Part shown: positions 1 through 5,895 of the stretch, piece by piece
Layout: each line of letters begins with the position of its first letter
Numbering within the stretch: position 1 is the stretch's first letter
NCBI GenBank assembly: GCA_035630195.1
Contig: DASQLD010000058.1
Span: forward strand, 1-5,961
DNA: 5,961 nt
Origin: DASQDN01 sp035630195
Lineage (GTDB): Bacteria; Acidobacteriota; Terriglobia; Bryobacterales; Bryobacteraceae
Direction of reading: 5' to 3'
Program-made: the position numbers and the translations under genes
Notes under the pieces: model-generated
What the model was told of the DNA's origin: nothing
The model's database searches: none
What the model saw: only the letters and a program-made list of their open reading frames with translations

Positions 1-985
1 TATGGACTTGGCTGCCGCGATCGAGAATGTTTACGCCCTTCTTCATGGCGATCACCGGATCGCCGTCGAAGTACGCGGCGCGCTGCTCGAACTCCGTGAA
101 ATCTTCTACGGTCTTAAGTGCGCGCTGAGAACCAAAGAGACGCTGTACATTGACGCCCCGCAGGGACGGAGTATTGATGCGGTGACGGAACTCCTGTGGA
201 CGGATGTCGCCAACAAGGTGCGTCGCGCGGTTGGTATGTCCGTTCGTGTGGCAATCGAGGCAAGTAACCCCGCGGCTAGCGTGCGTCGTGCGCCGATCCT
301 CCGTCTGATTGAATTGCTGCTGCGGGAAGGGTGTCACCAGCAGACGCAATCCTTCGAGTTGCTTCGGATTGAGAATGCCGTTGAACAACTCATAGAAGTT
401 GTCGATGGTCACAAGCTTGCCCTGCGAAACGTCTCCGAGGTCGGGACGTGTTGTGAGGAAGATTGGCGGCGGAAACTCAGGCAGGAAATGATCCGGTGTG
501 TCGAAGTCCAAATCGAAGCGCGTAAGGTCCCGATTCTCCTGCTTCTTCAATTCGTCAATTGCGAATTTTGGGAAAAGCATGCCTCCTTCTGCATGATTAG
601 GGTGAGGCAGAGGAAGAAAGCCGGCAGGAAAAACACCGCGCTCCTTAATCTCCTCAGGGGTCGATTTGGCGAGCTGATCCCAAGTCACTCCTGCAGGAAG
701 CTTGACGCGGACACCCTGCTGGACCGGTTTGTTGCGAGACATCGTGACCCCGGGGGCAGGTTTGTTACTCAGGTCATAGCGCTCTTCGAGTAGCGCGAGA
801 TGCTTCTTCATGACACCGGCCTTGGCTGCCGACATCCGCTTCATGATCGAGGCGAAGCTTTCGTTGATTACGACTGGAGAAAAACTGGACGGGCGGGTTT
901 TTTCCTGCGCCCATAGAGCGCCTAAGCCTGCTGCAATGCCTGCCGTCAGGATCGAACGTTGAATCCAACGCGTCTTGATTTGCAA
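1..985 (-). CDS. Exported c-type cytochrome, MauG/di-heme peroxidase-like, partial (C-terminus beyond left edge)
   Basis: This open frame of 328 codons starts at TTG (985-983) and is still open at the window edge. No ATG or GTG lies between the upstream in-frame stop and this TTG, and a Shine-Dalgarno sequence (AAAGAGGA) sits 6 bases before it. Residues 1-26 look like a Sec signal peptide: basic start (QIKTRWIQR), hydrophobic ILTAGIAAGLGAL core, and a likely cut after LWA. A heme c motif CLDCH is at residues 242-246 (bases 248-262), in the context RGVTCLDCHTNGHTN. Near residues 270-300 follow TPSLRGV and LFGSQRALKTVEDFTEFEQR; TPSLRG resembles the conserved segment of the MauG/cytochrome c peroxidase family. 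Acidobacterial relatives are, as I recall, often labelled 'cytochrome B6', which seems a misnomer. A second heme site would lie beyond the window. The expected role is periplasmic electron transfer or peroxidase-type redox chemistry; the substrate is unknown. It is transcribed divergently from the sigma/anti-sigma pair. Confidence 0.85.
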   Translation of the reverse strand, partial: MQIKTRWIQRSILTAGIAAGLGALWAQEKTRPSSFSPVVINESFASIMKRMSAAKAGVMKKHLALLEERYDLSNKPAPGVTMSRNKPVQQGVRVKLPAGVTWDQLAKSTPEEIKERGVFPAGFLPLPHPNHAEGGMLFPKFAIDELKKQENRDLTRFDLDFDTPDHFLPEFPPPIFLTTRPDLGDVSQGKLVTIDNFYELFNGILNPKQLEGLRLLVTPFPQQQFNQTEDRRTTHASRGVTCLDCHTNGHTNRATHLVGDIRPQEFRHRINTPSLRGVNVQRLFGSQRALKTVEDFTEFEQRAAYFDGDPVIAMKKGVNILDRGSQVH

Positions 986-1074
986 AGTATGTCCTCTTTC
1001 GGGCGCCCCGTATGGCCTGCGGTCCCGGGGCTATTAAGGTGAACACCGGCACTGGGACAGATATTCCATTTACC
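986..1074. promoter_or_regulatory. Divergent intergenic region between cytochrome and sigma factor genes
   Basis: This 89-base gap must carry the start signals for both directions, unless the sigma factor begins further upstream at 1012. On the plus strand TGAAC (1040-1044) and TATTCC (1062-1067) are 17 bases apart, a spacing that would suit an ECF-type promoter. TGAAC lies inside an interrupted palindrome, GGTGAACACC (1039-1048), which could instead be a protein binding site. On the minus strand TAATAG (1036-1031) is a possible -10 box with no good -35 partner. All of these are weak matches by eye. Confidence 0.3.
992..999 (-). promoter_or_regulatory. Ribosome binding site of the cytochrome gene
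   Basis: Read on the minus strand, AAAGAGGA lies 6 bases before the TTG at 985. It is the main reason for choosing this non-ATG start. The start is also supported by the signal peptide that follows directly. Confidence 0.65.
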
Positions 1075-1656
1075 ATGAAAATAATCTGGGAATATTTTGC
1101 TCGAAGCGGTGTTGACTTTATAGGAAGGAACCGTCTGCCGTCATTTGCCGATTGCATCTTAGGGTGTCATGGATCGCTTTATCGCTATGCCCGTTCTCTT
1201 TGCGGAGACCCGTGGGATGCCGACGAATTGTTGCAGGAAACGTACAAGCGCGCACTCGCGGCGCGGCGCAAGCCTGTAGTAGTAACCGCCGATGAAATCC
1301 GGCCGTGGGCTTTCACGATAATGCGGCACATCTGGCAAAATGAGCGCAGGCGCGTATCACGCTCCCAGGAGATGCAGTTTGAGGACGAGTCCTCGGTCCC
1401 TGACGAGGGAGCCGAACGGGCGCTCAGCAGGGAACTGCTACTTTCTGATGTCAGGGCGGCCGTGGACTCGCTGCCGGTTCCCTGGCGCGAGATTATCGTA
1501 ATGCGCGACATCGAAGATTTCTCTTATGCGCAGATCGCGGCGGCGCTCGGATGTCCAATCGGCACAGTGATGAGTCGACTGGCGCGGGCGAGAGCGGCGC
1601 TGCGGCGCATCCTCACGGGGCGCGTTCCTACGACTCGCGATGAGGTGCGCCGATGA
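1075..1656 (+). CDS. ECF-type RNA polymerase sigma factor (sigma-70 family)
   Basis: A 193-residue extracytoplasmic-function sigma factor, which would direct RNA polymerase to a small set of promoters when released from its anti-sigma partner. Region 2 spans about residues 32-100: SLYRYARSLCGDPWDADELL then QETYKRAL are region 2.1/2.2, and RPWAFTIMRHIWQNERRR is region 2.3/2.4. Region 4 spans about residues 123-181: LPVPWREIIVMRDIEDFSY leads into a helix-turn-helix, AQIAAALGCPIGTVMSRLAR. Only the two sigma domains are present, as expected for the ECF group. The start is uncertain. ATG 1075 is the last ATG/GTG/TTG before the conserved part but lacks a clear ribosome binding site. ATG 1012 in the same frame would give 214 residues, its extra N-terminus looks unlike an ECF protein, and it would run across the divergent promoter region. 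A purine-rich AGGAAGG at 1122-1128 precedes an in-frame CTG at 1135. The stop overlaps the start of the anti-sigma gene. Autoregulation is usual in such pairs but is not proven here. Confidence 0.9.
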   Translation: MKIIWEYFARSGVDFIGRNRLPSFADCILGCHGSLYRYARSLCGDPWDADELLQETYKRALAARRKPVVVTADEIRPWAFTIMRHIWQNERRRVSRSQEMQFEDESSVPDEGAERALSRELLLSDVRAAVDSLPVPWREIIVMRDIEDFSYAQIAAALGCPIGTVMSRLARARAALRRILTGRVPTTRDEVRR

Positions 1657-2462
1657 TGAACTGCGTCGAGATGAGGCCGCGCATTGCGTTATACGTCGAT
1701 CGCGAATTGGCGGGCGCAGAAGTGGTGGAGCTGGAAGCTCACTTGACCGCCTGTGCTGAGTGCCGCCGCGCATACAATGCCCTGCGCGAAACTGTCGATA
1801 TAGTACGCGGCGCCAAGCCCTTGTATCAGCCGCCGGAAGAATCCTACGCCCAAGTAAAAGGAACCGTGGCCGGCTGGGAGAGGAGACAGACACAGCGGCG
1901 CTGGATACCTGCGTTCGCTGCGGCCGCTGTTCTGGTGATGGCGCTTATGGCGTCTTGGTTCTTCGTATCGCGTTCGCGGTACGAGAAATTTGCCGTGCAA
2001 ACTCACCGAAACTACTCTCTCGGGAACATGCCGCTAGACATTGTCTCCCGTGAGCCACAGGTCGTGTCCCGCTGGCTGGAGCCACGCGTGCCTTTCCACC
2101 TAAACTTGCCCAACTATCCGGAAGGTGGTCCGAAGCGCTATTCTCTGGCGGGCGCTCGCCTGATGCAATATCGCGGGGAGGACGTCGCGTATCTGGCCTA
2201 CGAAATGGATGATAAGCCGATATCGCTCTTGATCTCTTCGTCATCGCGGATCATGCCGGAAGGCGGAGAAAAGTATCAGTCCGGTGGCCTGACGTTTTAC
2301 TTCTCGTCGGAAGCGGGCCTGAGAATCATTTCCTGGGAGGATCGAGGACTAACGTATGCGCAAGTCTCCGATCTCAGCGCTAAAGGCGCGGAATCCTGCG
2401 TGATATGCCATGGAGCAGAAGGCGAGCGGCGGAAGTTCGAAGGACTTGGGAACCGACTTTAG
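1653..2462 (+). CDS. Transmembrane zinc-finger anti-sigma factor with C-terminal CXXCH motif
   Basis: A 269-residue single-pass membrane protein expected to hold the preceding sigma factor inactive. The cytoplasmic N-terminus has the zinc-binding anti-sigma (ZAS) pattern: H30-x3-C34-x2-C37 in AHLTACAECRRAY, with C4 as a possible fourth ligand. One hydrophobic segment at about residues 85-106 (IPAFAAAAVLVMALMASWFF) is followed by basic residues. The outer domain (about 110-269) contains H118-R, then VSRWLEPRVPFHLNLPNY, YSLAGARLMQYRGEDVAYLA and KPISLLISSSSR. This layout resembles the sensor half of COG5662-type transmembrane anti-sigma factors. Near the end is AESCVICHGAEGERRK: C249, C252 and H253 form CXXCH (bases 2397-2411), a possible heme c attachment site or metal/thiol site outside the cytoplasm. 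The ATG at 1653 overlaps the sigma factor stop (ATGA), implying translational coupling; a second ATG at 1656 is equally possible. GAGGTG at 1642-1647 is the likely ribosome binding site. The identity of the signal is inference. Confidence 0.88.
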   Translation: MMNCVEMRPRIALYVDRELAGAEVVELEAHLTACAECRRAYNALRETVDIVRGAKPLYQPPEESYAQVKGTVAGWERRQTQRRWIPAFAAAAVLVMALMASWFFVSRSRYEKFAVQTHRNYSLGNMPLDIVSREPQVVSRWLEPRVPFHLNLPNYPEGGPKRYSLAGARLMQYRGEDVAYLAYEMDDKPISLLISSSSRIMPEGGEKYQSGGLTFYFSSEAGLRIISWEDRGLTYAQVSDLSAKGAESCVICHGAEGERRKFEGLGNRL

Positions 2463-2481
2463 TAACTGTTAGTCCGCACTT

Positions 2482-2487
2482 TATAAT
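2482..2487 (+). promoter_or_regulatory. Candidate -10 box (TATAAT) before the beta-propeller gene
   Basis: A perfect TATAAT lies in the 30-base gap after the anti-sigma gene. At 16-18 base spacing upstream there is only a poor -35 match (TTTAGT or similar), which overlaps the anti-sigma stop codon. A transcript from here would begin at about 2494, practically at the GTG start codon, so it would be leaderless or would need a later start. It may be chance. Confidence 0.25.
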
Positions 2488-2492
2488 GGGTT

Positions 2493-4499
2493 GTGCGGGC
2501 TCTTCTATTTTTATTGGCCGCTGTTTCTCTGACCGCTGCCAACCGAATTCCTACTTACGTCTGGACGCGTTGGTTTCCCGAGACCGTATCTCTGACCACA
2601 GCTGCTTCGACCACCGATGGTGTTTTTGTCGGCGGACGGCTAGCCATCGAGAATTCCCGTTCCACCGGCTATGTGGCGCGTCTCGCAGCCGACGGTGGAA
2701 CACGCTGGAGCCACCGACTGGACCAAATTGACGGGGTGCCCTCAAATGATGGAGTGATCGGGGGTGCCGCAGATGGAGCGGGCAACTTCTGGATCGTGGG
2801 CCGCACGCTGCGATCGGCGGCGATCGGTGGCATTTGGTCAGTAGGTTTTGTCGCGGGATTCAATCGGGAAGGGCGTCTTATCCGAATGCATACGCTCGCT
2901 CGTGATACCACCGCCCAGGCCGTTGCAATCGATGCCGAGGGAAATGCTTGGATTTCAGGCATTGTCACCGGCGCCCAGTCGTCGTTCGGAGCTCCGGTCT
3001 ATGGGTTCGTTTCGCGCATCAGTCCTGCGGGCGAGGAAAAACGCATGTTACAGATGGGCGGAGAGAAGCGTGTGTGCAGCGGTGGAAGCGGTTGCATCGC
3101 GGGTTGGGGTCATACGTCTCTTCCGCATATTGCAATTGGTCCCGGAGGAATCGTCGCCGTTGCGGGATCGACCAGTTCGGTAGGCATGAAAGTGAGTCCG
3201 AACGCAATCCAGACGTCGGCGGGGGGAGGAGTGCTCGCGATTCTCAACCGTGATGGAACACCTCTTTTCGAAACCTATCTTGGTGGCGCGCCGAATTATG
3301 TTGGTTCGGTCTCCTGCGGTTCCTCTGTAATAGAGGGGATTGCCTTCGACGAAGAGGGCATGCTCTACGCGGGCGGGATAAATAGCGGCGAGCGTCCTGC
3401 GACAACAACCGGCGTGATCCAGCGGGAAACCTCGGTAACCACCACACCCCGTTTCTGTTCTGGTACAGCAAACGAAATCGGCTTTCTGTATCGGATCGAT
3501 CCTCTAGCTGGCAGAGTTCTCTTTTCCACCTTGCTGGGAGGCGAAACCGGGTCCGCTCAAGGCCTGTATGTCGAGGGAACTACCGCATGGGTTGGGGGAA
3601 CGGCCGGAGTGTCATTTCCTATAACACCAGGAGCATTCACTCGAGGCCCCGGATTGCTCGCCAACATCGGGAGCGATGGCCGATCGATTCTGCAATCCGC
3701 AAGAATTCCCAGAGGCCTAGAAGGTAGGCCAATTGTGGCGCCGTACGGAAAACTATTCGTCTTTTCGGATCACGCGATCAGTGCGTTCGGCTCACCCCAA
3801 AATGACGCGCCAGTGTTGTTCGGAGCTGCGAATGCCGCGGGCCGTCCGATTACGGAATCGATCGTTCCCGGCGAAGCGATCAGTCTCTACGGAGTCGGTA
3901 TCGGTCCTAAGGAACCCGCCCATCTGATCCTCGACCACATGGGACGCATCGACACAAACCTGAATGGCGTTCGACTATTTATCAGCGGTAAAGCCGCGCC
4001 ACTTCTCTATGCCGATTCCGAGCAGATCAATGCCATCGTGCCGTTTGGCGATTACGGCCCACAGGCCAGCATGGAACTCGTCCACAACGATGGTGTCGTG
4101 GCTCGCCAGACGGTGCGAATTGCGGCAGCGGATCCCGCCATCCTCGGATCATGCTGGAATGCGGAGGGCAAGCTCAATAGCTTCGAAAATCCGGCGATGG
4201 CCGGCGAGATCGTATCGTGCTGGATCTCGGGACTAGGCGATCTGACGCCACGGCCTCTCGATGGTGACCTGCCACGCGATACGTTGTCGCGCCCCCTGCT
4301 CCCTGTCGCGGCATATAGCTCGGAAAACGCTCAAAAACAACTCGACGTCACGTATCTGGGACAAGCGCTATTCGCTCCCGCGGGTGTCGTTCAAATCAAC
4401 TTTCGAGTGCCTATAGGAAACCACTTTACCCTCCAAGTGACCGCCGCCGGACGAACCGCTTCAGCAACCATCTACGTGCGAGCCAATTCCGCGCCCTGA
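2493..4499 (+). CDS. Secreted beta-propeller-like protein with TIGR03437 (Solibacter-type) C-terminal domain
   Basis: 668 residues from a GTG start chosen because a short signal peptide follows at once: MRALLFLLAAVSLTAA, with cleavage likely near residue 16. There is no strong ribosome binding site. Residues about 25-435 are Gly-rich repeats with the feel of SBBP/NHL-type propeller blades: 'DGAGNFWIVGRT' near 94-105, 'IDAEGNAWISGIVTG' near 146-160, 'TYLGGAPNY' near 261-269, 'DEEGMLYAGGI' near 286-296 and 'TLLGGETGS' near 346-354. Residues about 440-662 match the TIGR03437 domain as I know it: APVLFGAANAAGRPITESIV, PGEAISLYGVGIGP, LNGVRLFISGKAAPLLYADS, EQINAIVPF, ENPAMAGEIVSCWISGLGD and a final GVVQINFRVP. 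Cysteines occur in possible pairs (C195/C201, C275/C322, C554/C576), which suits an exported protein. Its function is unknown; surface or extracellular binding is a guess. It follows the anti-sigma gene by 30 bases and precedes the esterase by 20. Confidence 0.85.
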   Translation: MRALLFLLAAVSLTAANRIPTYVWTRWFPETVSLTTAASTTDGVFVGGRLAIENSRSTGYVARLAADGGTRWSHRLDQIDGVPSNDGVIGGAADGAGNFWIVGRTLRSAAIGGIWSVGFVAGFNREGRLIRMHTLARDTTAQAVAIDAEGNAWISGIVTGAQSSFGAPVYGFVSRISPAGEEKRMLQMGGEKRVCSGGSGCIAGWGHTSLPHIAIGPGGIVAVAGSTSSVGMKVSPNAIQTSAGGGVLAILNRDGTPLFETYLGGAPNYVGSVSCGSSVIEGIAFDEEGMLYAGGINSGERPATTTGVIQRETSVTTTPRFCSGTANEIGFLYRIDPLAGRVLFSTLLGGETGSAQGLYVEGTTAWVGGTAGVSFPITPGAFTRGPGLLANIGSDGRSILQSARIPRGLEGRPIVAPYGKLFVFSDHAISAFGSPQNDAPVLFGAANAAGRPITESIVPGEAISLYGVGIGPKEPAHLILDHMGRIDTNLNGVRLFISGKAAPLLYADSEQINAIVPFGDYGPQASMELVHNDGVVARQTVRIAAADPAILGSCWNAEGKLNSFENPAMAGEIVSCWISGLGDLTPRPLDGDLPRDTLSRPLLPVAAYSSENAQKQLDVTYLGQALFAPAGVVQINFRVPIGNHFTLQVTAAGRTASATIYVRANSAP

Positions 4500-4506
4500 A
4501 ACACGT

Positions 4507-4519
4507 AAGCTAATAGCTT
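4507..4519 (+). repeat. Small perfect inverted repeat just before the esterase start
   Basis: AAGCT-AAT-AGCTT fills the 13 bases directly before the GTG at 4520, where a ribosome binding site would be expected. A third AAGCTT follows at 4525-4530. The 5-base arms are short and AT-rich with a 3-base loop, and there is no T-run, so this is not a terminator. It could be chance or a weak translational control element. Confidence 0.25.
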
Positions 4520-5782
4520 GTGAAAAGCTTACTTCCAATCCTGTTGCTAAGCATGTCTGCAGTCTGCGCGCAGATACACCCGCTTCAGCGGATCATCGAA
4601 GCGGCCCGCACGAACTCGAGTGAACTCAAGGATCTCATTGCCGCGGGAATCCCCGGCCTTAAAGGGCGCGATGGGGCAGTCGTTTGGGGGCAGGACTTTC
4701 TCTTCGTTGTCGAATCCGAGAAACCAGCATCCGTATCCATCGATAAGCAGCCGGCCATCGCGATGACGAACATGCCAGGGACGAAGTACTGGTACAAGCT
4801 GATGACGCTTCGTCTTGGGACAACCCACAACTACAACTACATCGTCGATGGCAGGTCCATCGGTACGTACGACGTTGCCGGCTATAACCCCGACTCTTAT
4901 CCATTGCCAGGCGTCGCGCGAGGGGCGATTTCCGAGAAGAAGACGATAACCAGCCGGATCTATCCGGGCATGAAAGCGGATTACTGGATCTATGTGAATG
5001 CTGGAGCCGACACCACACGAGGCGCGCCGCTAATGATTTGGCAGGATGGGGAAACGATCGTCGGTAACAACGATCTTCTCCGGCTGCGCCTGCAAATCGT
5101 CTCGGACAATCTCGTTCACAAGAAGCTGATCCCGCCGATGGTCCACGTCTTGATCGCGCCAGGAAGTGGCGGCGAGGCCGAGGGCACTCGCATGCGAAGT
5201 ATCCAATATGATACGGTCTCCGACCGCTATAGCAAATACTTGCTGGAAGAAATCTTGCCGGAGGTCGAGAAGAGCCACAAACTGCGCGCCGATGCTTACT
5301 CTCGAGCAATCGCGGGCGCTTCATCAGGAGCTATTTGCGCCTTCAACGTCGCATGGTACCGGCCCGATCAGTTCAGCCGCGTTCTATCTCATATCGGTAG
5401 TTACGTTCCGTTGCAGTGGAGGCCTGATCTGCACCAGGATGGCGGCTACATCGTCTCTCATCGCGTTCGTCGTGAGCCCAGAGAGAACGTGCGCGTATGG
5501 TTGTCCGATGGCACGGACGACATCGAAGGTAATAACGGAAGCTGGCCTCTGAACAATATCCTTCTCGCGAATTCACTCAAGTTGAAGGGCTACGATTTCC
5601 ACTTCCGCTTCGGCGGAGGTATGCACGCTATTGCGCAAGGCGCTTTAGACCTTCCTGAATCCCTGGCCTGGCTTTGGCGTGACTATGATGCCGCCAAATC
5701 GCAGCAGCAGTACGAGATGGAAGAAGCCGAGCGCGTCAAACCCCTCTTCCGCGTAAAGATAGCCAACCGCGACGCATGGTGA
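4520..5782 (+). CDS. Secreted esterase, enterochelin esterase/esterase D-like alpha/beta hydrolase
   Basis: 420 residues from a GTG start, chosen because a signal peptide begins there (MKSLLPILLLSMSAVCA, cut before QIHPL). Residues about 45-140 look like an N-terminal E-set/CBM48-like beta domain (GAVVWGQDFLFVVES, YWYKLMTLRLGTTHNYNYIV). Residues about 150-390 form the esterase domain (PF00756, Fes/COG2382 type): LMIWQDGE at 171-178, RMRSIQYDT at 224-232, LLEEILPEVEKSH at 241-253, then the nucleophile elbow GASSG with S268 at the centre. The acid is probably in SDGTDD (D330, D333 or D334) and the histidine is H369 in GGGMHAIAQGA. The triad order and the ending SLAWLWRDYD are typical of the family. 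The protein should be exported; cleavage of an ester-linked siderophore, sugar or hydroxycinnamate ester is possible, but the substrate cannot be told. It lies 20 bases after the propeller gene with no visible terminator between. The C-terminal 30 residues (SQQQYEMEEAERVKP on) are charged. The insertion sequence begins only a few bases past the stop. Confidence 0.88.
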   Translation: MKSLLPILLLSMSAVCAQIHPLQRIIEAARTNSSELKDLIAAGIPGLKGRDGAVVWGQDFLFVVESEKPASVSIDKQPAIAMTNMPGTKYWYKLMTLRLGTTHNYNYIVDGRSIGTYDVAGYNPDSYPLPGVARGAISEKKTITSRIYPGMKADYWIYVNAGADTTRGAPLMIWQDGETIVGNNDLLRLRLQIVSDNLVHKKLIPPMVHVLIAPGSGGEAEGTRMRSIQYDTVSDRYSKYLLEEILPEVEKSHKLRADAYSRAIAGASSGAICAFNVAWYRPDQFSRVLSHIGSYVPLQWRPDLHQDGGYIVSHRVRREPRENVRVWLSDGTDDIEGNNGSWPLNNILLANSLKLKGYDFHFRFGGGMHAIAQGALDLPESLAWLWRDYDAAKSQQQYEMEEAERVKPLFRVKIANRDAW

Positions 5783-5815
5783 ACCCTTCTGCTAGCCTCG
5801 ATATCTCACGAATCT

Positions 5816-5895
5816 ATAGCAAAAAGCCGCCATTCATGGCATAACTGAGTTTCCAGACAGCAGTTTACGACCAGGAGACGAGCGGCTTTTGCTAT
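5816..5895 (+). repeat. Long inverted repeat overlapping the transposase start codon
   Basis: ATAGCAAAAAGCCGC (5816-5830) pairs with GCGGCTTTTGCTAT (5882-5895): 14 base pairs with one extra A in the left arm, enclosing 51 bases. The right arm includes the A and T of the transposase ATG (5894-5896). An AGGAG (5873-5877) lies in the loop, about 16 bases before the ATG, which is too far for an ordinary ribosome binding site. In RNA that includes both arms the start codon would be base-paired. Confidence 0.7.

Noticed and set aside
2..793. A 263-codon open frame on the plus strand
   Set aside because: It is antisense to the cytochrome gene, whose minus-strand product has a signal peptide, a heme motif and family signatures. 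The plus-strand product shows no recognisable domain.
774..1157. A 127-codon minus-strand open frame with an ATG start across the divergent region
   Set aside because: It is in a different frame from the cytochrome, overlaps both its signal peptide region and the sigma factor start, and its product is Arg/Ser-rich with no domain.
1438..1893. A 151-codon minus-strand open frame spanning the sigma/anti-sigma junction
   Set aside because: It is antisense to two well-supported genes, with a low-complexity Arg-rich product.
2405..2731. A 108-codon plus-strand open frame bridging the anti-sigma and propeller genes
   Set aside because: It overlaps both genes in another frame. It would remove the clear signal peptide at 2493, and its product is rich in Cys and Arg with no family resemblance.
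4520..4570. A lipoprotein signal at Cys16 of the esterase
   Set aside because: The residues before the cysteine are S-A-V, which do not fit the usual lipobox with a small residue at -1. An ordinary cut after VCA fits better.
4659..5324. A 221-codon minus-strand open frame
   Set aside because: It is wholly antisense to the esterase coding region. The product is rich in Arg, Ser and Pro, as expected for the reverse of GC-rich coding DNA.
5816..5895. The long inverted repeat as an intrinsic terminator for the esterase transcript
   Set aside because: The loop is 51 bases and the T-run lies inside the right arm rather than after it, so it does not have terminator geometry.
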